Below are positions 32,486 to 37,623 of a DNA stretch of 37,623 nt, piece by piece (within the stretch, counting starts at the first letter, position 1; every line of letters begins with the position of its first letter). The DNA lies in NCBI GenBank assembly GCA_017519145.1, contig JAFWTA010000004.1:1-37623 (forward strand), in the 5' to 3' direction. The position numbers and the translations under genes were made by a program. Source of the stretch: Ruminococcus sp. (GTDB taxonomy: Bacteria > Bacillota > Clostridia > Oscillospirales > Ruminococcaceae). The notes beneath the pieces were generated by a model. The model was not told where the DNA came from. It did not search any database and saw nothing but the letters and a program-made list of their open reading frames with translations.

Positions 32486-33066
32486 GATATCGCTCCTTTC
32501 CTGTTTGAAAGCCTGCCCACAGCAAGGAATATCCCTGTGAACAACAGCGCCATAGCTGCCGGAAGCATCAGCCCGTAGACGCTGAACGCCCACATGACCG
32601 CGACAGCTGCAATGACAGCGGCTGCGGCAATGAGAGACCTTCTGCGGAACACCCTTTTCTCGATGTCGTCAAAGGGCTTGTTGGGTGCCTCCACAGGTGC
32701 GAGAAGGCACACAAGCACAGCTCCCGCAGCAGCGGATGCAATGGCGGTATAAAGTGCAGATCTGCCCGTTATGAGCTTTGTAGCTGCTATGACGGCAGCA
32801 AGTATGAGCATTGAGTATATGAAGCAGGCCGTCCTCGTTCTTGCGTGAAATCCGCCGCAGCAGCTCCGCAGAGGAGGGTATGCCAGCATGAATACTATGA
32901 CAGCAGGTGCGCTTCTGAGCAGAAAGGCTGCTAAAAGCATGACTGCCGATATGAGCGTTTTCATTATGTTAAGTTCAAGACCGTAGCGGACTATTTCCGC
33001 ATTCTCCTCGTCAGCCCAGCCGCCTCCGAGAAGCTTTTCCATTATAAGATCCAGTAGTCGGTTCAT
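32482..33066 (-). CDS. agrB: AgrB-like autoinducer processing endopeptidase
   Basis: AgrB is a membrane cysteine endopeptidase that removes the C-terminal tail of AgrD and helps form the thiolactone ring. The 194-residue protein has ~5-6 membrane helices and the family motif CCGGFHARTRTAC, giving catalytic His74 and Cys81 with the same 7-residue spacing as S. aureus His77 and Cys84. The APVEAPNKP segment is another family hallmark. The ATG at 33066 is chosen because AAAGGGAT lies just upstream; an in-frame ATG at 33093 sits before that site. It is the first gene of the agrB-regulator-kinase transcript. Its substrate is most likely the agrD product encoded 2.2 kb away. Confidence 0.95.
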   Translation of the reverse strand: MNRLLDLIMEKLLGGGWADEENAEIVRYGLELNIMKTLISAVMLLAAFLLRSAPAVIVFMLAYPPLRSCCGGFHARTRTACFIYSMLILAAVIAATKLITGRSALYTAIASAAAGAVLVCLLAPVEAPNKPFDDIEKRVFRRRSLIAAAAVIAAVAVMWAFSVYGLMLPAAMALLFTGIFLAVGRLSNRKGAIS

Positions 33067-33137
33067 TTTAATATCCCTTTGTAGAACGGGCATCTGCCCG
33101 CGTTGTAATATACATTTCTTTACTATGCCATAGGAAC

Positions 33138-33166
33138 ATTATATATTAAATTCAATCAAAAATCAA
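33138..33166 (-). promoter_or_regulatory. Sigma-A promoter of the agrB operon
   Basis: On the minus strand TTGATT (33166-33161) and TATAAT (33143-33138) are 17 nt apart, giving a leader of about 65 nt to the agrB start. Confidence 0.78.
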
Positions 33167-33176
33167 GAGAAGTGAC

Positions 33177-33206
33177 CCGAAATGTCATTTTTATTCCTGA
33201 AATGGC
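33177..33206 (-). promoter_or_regulatory. Candidate LytTR operator (direct repeats)
   Basis: On the minus strand two copies of CATTTCRGG, extended as CCATTTCAGG and ACATTTCGGG, start 20 nt apart just upstream of the -35 box of agrB. LytTR regulators usually bind pairs of ~9-bp direct repeats about two helical turns apart upstream of -35, so this is a plausible autoactivation site. The assignment is inference. Confidence 0.45.
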
Positions 33207-33394
33207 ACACTTGTGCTGTATTTAAGTGGATTTTGCACATTTAAGTTAGCGTCATCTTACTATATTGCACCTACGGAGCGTTCTTCCGCCCTGCTCCCCG
33301 GAAGCAGCTGCACTGTTTGTTACAGCACAATAGTACAAACAATAGCAGCAGCATAAGAAAATGTCGGCGATACGTTGTTTTTAACAAAAATGAC

Positions 33395-33423
33395 TTGACT
33401 TTGTTGGCATAAAATGTTATATT
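33395..33423 (+). promoter_or_regulatory. Sigma-A promoter of the dockerin repeat-protein gene
   Basis: TTGACT (33395-33400) and TATATT (33418-33423) are 17 nt apart, with a second TATAAT directly overlapping at 33423. The start codon is at 33504. This promoter is divergent from that of agrB about 250 bp away. Confidence 0.75.
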
Positions 33424-33503
33424 ATAATTAGTATGTGCTTACATACAGAAAAATTCAAAAAGATCGGCATATGCCGGTCAGAACAACAAAAGGAGGGGTT
33501 ATA

Positions 33504-36500
33504 ATGAAACCTATAAAACTCATGGCAGCATTGACAGCACTCATGCTTGCCGCCGCAAACACCGCCGCTATTCAGCCTAACCTCACGACAAAAGCAGAGC
33601 AGGGCGTCGCCGCTGATGCAGAGCAGGGCACCTGCACACTGAACGTATCCGTTATCGATATCACAACGGAAGAAGCTATCCCGGATATCAAGGCTACACT
33701 CCTGCTCAATCCCACGGGAACAAGCAGCACCGTTGAGGAATGGACCACCACAGACAAGGTCAAGACCATATCGGGACTTTTTGCAAAGTCAGACTATGGC
33801 GTTGCACTGAAGGATCCATCCGGCAAGTATGACTGTAAAGACCGCATATATTTCAGCATCGACGAGGAAAACAAGACATTCGACCTGAAGATCAGAGTGG
33901 TCCCCAAGGATGCAAAGGAAAATACACGGATCAGCGCATATGACTGGACGAACCTTGAGACAGATCCCGAAAAGTACTTGTATGAAGGCTCCAGAGATAT
34001 GAGCGAGAACGAGTACTCCCTTGCCGCATACAATGATAAAGATGAGCTCATAAACAGAGGAGTGGGCAGCATCTACCTTCCCGACGGCACCTACAAGCTG
34101 GTCGTAACACCTATCGACGAAGATCTGGTTCTCGTGGATACCACCGGCAAAAAGGCAGCAGACGTCTTTAAGATGTTCGGCGATGATTTTGATATCCCCA
34201 AGTCCAATACCATTTCGATCACTGTTTCAGGAGGCCGTGTAGTAGGCGAACCTGCCATTTACTTCGAGAAGGAAGCAGAAGATCCTGCCGCTGACTGCAC
34301 CCTGAACGTATCCGTTATCGATATCTCAACGGGAAAGGCTATCCCGGATATCAAGGCTTCACTCATACTCAATCCCACGGGCACAGGCAGTACAGTTGAG
34401 GAATGGACCACCACGGACGGGGTCAAGACAATATCGGGACTGTATGCCAAGGCATCCTACTGCGTTGCACTGAAGGACATCTCCGGCAAGTACGACTGTA
34501 AAGACCGCATATATTTCAGCATCGACGAGGAAAACAAGACATTCGACCTGAAGATCAGAGCGGTCCCCAAGGATGCAAAGGAAAATACACGGATCAGCGC
34601 ATACGACTGGACAAACCTTGAGACAGATCCCGAAAAGCACTTGTATGAAGGCTCCAGAGTTATGAGCGAGAACGAGTACTCCCTTGCCGCATACAACGAT
34701 AAAGATGAGCTCATAAACAAAGGAGTGGGCAGCATCTATCTCCCCGACGGCACCTACAAGCTGGTCGTAACACCTATCGACGAAGATCTCGTTCTCGTGG
34801 ATACCACCGGCAAAAAGGCAGCAGACGTCTTTAAGATGTTCGGCGATGATTTTGATATCCCCAAGTCCAATACCATTTCGATCACTGTTTCAGACGGCCG
34901 TGTAGTGGGCGAACCTTCCATTTACTTCGAGAAGAGGGCAGACGCTCCCACCGCTGACTGCACTGTGAACGTATCCGTAGTGGACAGCGAAAGCGGAGAG
35001 GCTATCCCCGGCATAGAAGCTGTGTTAATAGCAAGTCCCAACGCCACAGGATATGAGATCACAAGATGGATCACCTCGGATCAGGTCAAGACCGTCTCAG
35101 ATCTGTATTCGTCACCGATCTATGAGGTGATACTGAGAAATGTCCCCGAAGAGTACGCCCATGAAAATGCTTACCTGTTCAGCTTTGAAAAGGCAAACGA
35201 TACCGTTGAACTTGCCATAAAGCTGACACCCAAGGACAGCGTGAAGAATGTCCGCGTGATCGCATATGACTGGACAGATCTTGTAGTGGATCCCGCTCAG
35301 GGTCTCTGCACAGGCGAGACCGCTATCCCCGAGAACGATTACACCATAAAATTCTACGACGAGGAAAAAGGCTTGATCAAAGAGGGAAAGGGTCCCGTAT
35401 TCCTTCCCAACGGTCACTATATAGCCGCAGTTTTCACCGACGACGAGGACTATACCCCCGTTCCGGGCTCCAGCGATAAGGTGAAGAAATACAAGGAGAT
35501 GTATCCCTCTGCCGAGATACCGCCCTACAACACGGTGCGTTTCTCTGTACTGGGAGGAAAGCTCAGCGGCACCCCCGCAGTTTACTTCACAAGACAGTCC
35601 GCTGTCGGCAATAAGTCCATCACAGTGAATATCGTTGACGCTGAGACCAACAATGCCATCGATGATATCGGCTTCCAGATATACAGCATCTCTGACGAGC
35701 TTGCTGAAAAGGCGGAAAACACAGCCAAGTACATTAACGATGTTGCCATTAACGGAAAACTCAAAGCCGTAGGCAATATGAAGGATAATATCATCACCGG
35801 CCTCAAGGCAGACCAGAAATATGCTGTTCTCATTGACAATTACAATACGGGATACACAAGCCAGAGTCCTGATGTAGTTATAGTTGACTTCAGCAAGGAC
35901 GATCTTTCTCAGGAGGTCACCTTCAAGCTGAAGAAGGAAGAGTCTCCTTCGGAGTGGAACACCGCTATCCATCTCGGACTTGTGACCTCTGTGGACGCCG
36001 CAGGCGAACCGATCTACGATCCCATGCCTGTTGACTGCGAGATCCTTGTGTTCAAAAACGACGGCGACCTTTACGGAAGATACAACACCAGCGACAGCTT
36101 ATACCTTGCACTTCCCGTAGGTGATTACGACATCACAGTTGAAAATCCCGACAGTACAAAGTATGATTATTACAAGGGCGACAAATATGCGGTATCACTG
36201 AAAAAGGACAGCTTAGAAACTGTAATGGTATACTTTGAGCTCCTCAACAAAGAAGTGGTATACGGCGATGCAAACTGCGACGGAAATGTTGAGCTGGCAG
36301 ATGCCATCCTCATCATGCAGTCACTTGCAAATCCCGATAAATACGGTACTGACGGAAGCGAGAAAAACCACATCACTCAAAAGGGCAGGATCAACGCCGA
36401 TGTTAACGGCTCAGGCACAATGACCGCCGAGGACGCTCTCACTATACAGAGATATCTGCTCAGACAGATAAAAAATCTCCCCGATCTTCCGGCAACAAAT

Positions 36501-36506
36501 AAATAA
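33504..36506 (+). CDS. Large secreted repeat protein with C-terminal dockerin
   Basis: The 1000-residue protein has a signal peptide (1 to ~25). Three tandem 221-residue units follow (~44-264, 265-485, 486-705). Units 1 and 2 are nearly identical in DNA and protein, and unit 3 is diverged. Each unit looks like a pair of beta-sandwich domains (NVSVIDI..., then NTRISAYDWTNL...), similar in style to carboxypeptidase-regulatory-like or Cna-B-like folds. A fourth shorter relative (~706-905) and a dockerin (~918-995, with GDANCDGNVELADAILIMQ and ADVNGSGTMTAEDALTIQ) complete it. No catalytic domain or LPXTG motif is visible, so an adhesive or structural cellulosome component is likely. The ATG at 33504 follows AGGAGGGG. 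Confidence 0.9.
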   Translation: MKPIKLMAALTALMLAAANTAAIQPNLTTKAEQGVAADAEQGTCTLNVSVIDITTEEAIPDIKATLLLNPTGTSSTVEEWTTTDKVKTISGLFAKSDYGVALKDPSGKYDCKDRIYFSIDEENKTFDLKIRVVPKDAKENTRISAYDWTNLETDPEKYLYEGSRDMSENEYSLAAYNDKDELINRGVGSIYLPDGTYKLVVTPIDEDLVLVDTTGKKAADVFKMFGDDFDIPKSNTISITVSGGRVVGEPAIYFEKEAEDPAADCTLNVSVIDISTGKAIPDIKASLILNPTGTGSTVEEWTTTDGVKTISGLYAKASYCVALKDISGKYDCKDRIYFSIDEENKTFDLKIRAVPKDAKENTRISAYDWTNLETDPEKHLYEGSRVMSENEYSLAAYNDKDELINKGVGSIYLPDGTYKLVVTPIDEDLVLVDTTGKKAADVFKMFGDDFDIPKSNTISITVSDGRVVGEPSIYFEKRADAPTADCTVNVSVVDSESGEAIPGIEAVLIASPNATGYEITRWITSDQVKTVSDLYSSPIYEVILRNVPEEYAHENAYLFSFEKANDTVELAIKLTPKDSVKNVRVIAYDWTDLVVDPAQGLCTGETAIPENDYTIKFYDEEKGLIKEGKGPVFLPNGHYIAAVFTDDEDYTPVPGSSDKVKKYKEMYPSAEIPPYNTVRFSVLGGKLSGTPAVYFTRQSAVGNKSITVNIVDAETNNAIDDIGFQIYSISDELAEKAENTAKYINDVAINGKLKAVGNMKDNIITGLKADQKYAVLIDNYNTGYTSQSPDVVIVDFSKDDLSQEVTFKLKKEESPSEWNTAIHLGLVTSVDAAGEPIYDPMPVDCEILVFKNDGDLYGRYNTSDSLYLALPVGDYDITVENPDSTKYDYYKGDKYAVSLKKDSLETVMVYFELLNKEVVYGDANCDGNVELADAILIMQSLANPDKYGTDGSEKNHITQKGRINADVNGSGTMTAEDALTIQRYLLRQIKNLPDLPATNK

Positions 36507-36510
36507 AAGC

Positions 36511-36550
36511 AAAGATCCCGTAAGCTTGACTTACGGGATCTTTTTATTTT
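36511..36550. terminator. Bidirectional terminator between the dockerin-protein and sortase genes
   Basis: Perfect 14-bp arms (AAAGATCCCGTAAG and CTTACGGGATCTTT) enclose CTTGA between the two converging genes. TTATTTTT follows on the plus strand and GCTTTTATTT on the minus strand. Confidence 0.9.
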
Positions 36551-37206
36551 TCTTCTTCTTCAAGTGAAGCTCTTACGGTAACACGGCTCTGTCCGCTGAG
36601 GGTGCAGGTAAACAGCGTCAGATCCCAGTCAGAGGAGCCGCCGCCCAACATATGATCTATATCATAGCCGTCAATATTCTCGGTGTACCCCACACGGTAA
36701 AAATACTGCATACCATCCGCATCGGTGAACCATATCTCGTCCCCCTGCGAAAGCTCCTTTATCCTGCCGAAATGGCTGTTATAGTTATGGGCTGCGATTA
36801 TGATATCCCTGCCCTCGATGGTGCCGCTGTACTTACAGGGCGACATCTTCAGTCTGTCGTAGCTCCAACCGTTCATAACCGGAAGCTCCAGCCCCAGCTG
36901 AGGAAGTGTGATATATCCGCAGTACTCCTCTCCGCCGACGTTTACGCTCCGCATTTCCGAGGGCGGCTGTGTTGAAGGCTCCTCATATGGTGCAAACAGG
37001 TCGTCCGAGGGCGGCTCGGTGCTTGCCTCGGTGGTAACGGACGCAGGTGACGGGTCGGGAATAAGCTGTTTCAGCTCCGCCATAACGTCCTGAGACTTCT
37101 CAAAGGCTGCATTGCTCTCATACATATTGTACACTACAAGCCCCACAGCTCCGCCAATGAGGAGTATACCTATCAACAGTGGCAATATCCACAGCTTTTT
37201 CTTCAT
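36544..37206 (-). CDS. Sortase
   Basis: Sortases are membrane-bound transpeptidases that attach surface proteins to the cell wall or build pili. The 220-residue protein has one N-terminal membrane helix (~5-27) and a Pro/Thr/Ser/Glu-rich stalk (~45-85). The catalytic domain has His140 in AAHNYNSH, Cys201 in TLFTCT and Arg208 in QSRVTV, all correctly spaced. The TLFTC context and length suggest a class D/E-like enzyme rather than a pilin-type class C enzyme. It converges on the dockerin-protein gene, which itself lacks a sortase signal, so its substrates are elsewhere. In ruminococci a sortase anchors the scaffoldin system, which makes the location suggestive. Confidence 0.93.
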   Translation of the reverse strand: MKKKLWILPLLIGILLIGGAVGLVVYNMYESNAAFEKSQDVMAELKQLIPDPSPASVTTEASTEPPSDDLFAPYEEPSTQPPSEMRSVNVGGEEYCGYITLPQLGLELPVMNGWSYDRLKMSPCKYSGTIEGRDIIIAAHNYNSHFGRIKELSQGDEIWFTDADGMQYFYRVGYTENIDGYDIDHMLGGGSSDWDLTLFTCTLSGQSRVTVRASLEEEEK

Positions 37207-37239
37207 GCCGCACCGCCTTCCGCAAAATGTCTTAATAAT

Positions 37240-37268
37240 ATTATACTCTCTCTTTGTCTTTCCGTCAA
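37240..37268 (-). promoter_or_regulatory. Sigma-A promoter of the sortase gene
   Basis: On the minus strand TTGACG (37268-37263) and TATAAT (37245-37240) are 17 nt apart, about 35 bp upstream of the sortase start codon. Confidence 0.85.
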
Positions 37269-37351
37269 TCCCCTGTAAAGCGTTTAGGGGCTTTATTATT
37301 CCTTTCTGAGATTAATCAGAATTTAGCGCAATAACTTTGCTGAATTCCGAT

Positions 37352-37500
37352 TTGAGCCGTCAGCCATTAGCCGTTAGCATAATGTAGGGGACGCCGCAGC
37401 TAACAGCTGCACGTACCCTCTGTCAGCTTTGCTGACATCTCCCTACACTGTAGGGAGTCACTCGGCGTCCCGAAAAAGCATATTGTAGGGGAGGATATCA
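37352..37500. repeat. Cluster of dispersed intergenic repeats
   Basis: An AGCCGTCAGCCATTAGCC-type run (also seen near 12060) is followed by AATGTAGGGGACGCCG and several small palindromes (AGCTAACAGCT, GTCAGC-TTT-GCTGAC). A second GTAGGG copy near 37459 and a third near 37485 follow. No gene is evident between the sortase promoter and the end of the window. Confidence 0.6.
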
Positions 37501-37509
37501 TCCGCCGTT

Positions 37510-37603
37510 AAGGGACGCCCTCACTTGCAGGGCGTCCCTCTTTCAAAAACAGTCCACCGGACTGTTTTTGAAATTCACCCTTGCGGAGCGCTTTGTTTTA
37601 TTT
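37510..37603. repeat. Double-hairpin dispersed repeat, right-end copy
   Basis: This is a perfect reverse complement of bases 1-94, with the same two hairpins in the opposite order. On this side the sequence continues past the repeat (from 37604), which sets its outer edge or shows that the left copy also continues outside the window. Confidence 0.9.
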
Positions 37604-37623
37604 CGCCGCCTTAAAAGCTGAAA

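Noticed and set aside
33435-33503. N-terminal extension of the dockerin protein
   Set aside because: The region lies before AGGAGGGG at 33491, and the signal peptide starts at the ATG at 33504.

Overview
The window looks like chromosomal DNA from a Ruminococcus-like, fibre-degrading member of the Oscillospiraceae (Firmicutes). Two secreted proteins carry cellulosome-type dockerin modules, one of them a CE1-type esterase with a xylan-binding-like module. Ribosome binding sites are strong AGGAGG/GGGAGG types, sigma-A promoters are near consensus, and regulation uses CIRCE, T-box and THF-riboswitch elements typical of Firmicutes. The organism name is inference from gene content.

Layout. 1-3.1 kb: short dispersed repeats, then a minus-strand operon of histidine phosphatase, membrane protein, RluA-type pseudouridine synthase and luxS. 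3.3-7.3 kb: an XRE regulator, a Trp-specific T-box controlling a TrpB2-type tryptophan synthase beta chain, and a lipoprotein. 7.4-13.9 kb: the heat-shock cluster hrcA-grpE-dnaK-dnaJ on the minus strand under a perfect CIRCE operator, with a five-copy ~93-bp tandem repeat between dnaK and dnaJ and two small helical proteins downstream. 14.0-16.1 kb: a THF riboswitch driving folT-folC. 16.2-17.8 kb: CBM-dockerin-CE1 esterase. 18.1-24.1 kb: a TetR regulator divergent from an MMPL/RND exporter and a 906-residue LxxG heptad-repeat protein, with three identical-spacing operators and a highly structured 5' leader. 24.2-25.9 kb: ECF-like sigma factor and DUF4179-type anti-sigma partner. 26.0-29.2 kb: GNAT acetyltransferase and a calcium-type P-type ATPase. 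30.1-33.1 kb: a complete agr-type peptide quorum-sensing locus. 33.5-37.2 kb: a 1000-residue repeat protein with a C-terminal dockerin, then a sortase. The extreme ends of the window are 94-bp perfect inverted copies of a double-hairpin repeat.

The most interesting part is the agr-type locus. AgrB, a LytTR response regulator and a GHKL sensor kinase are coupled as one transcript. A 51-codon AgrD precursor lies after the kinase terminator behind its own promoter. Aligning its C-terminal half with staphylococcal AgrD predicts a five-residue thiolactone C-S-W-W-L. The circuit sits head to head with the large dockerin protein, so peptide sensing may be linked to surface or fibre-attachment functions. 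That link is inference.

The second candidate novelty is the ~155-nt leader between the TetR-controlled promoter and the exporter gene. It has a 25-position, 23-pair closing stem, internal helices and a mutually exclusive local hairpin, and I do not recognise it as a known riboswitch class.
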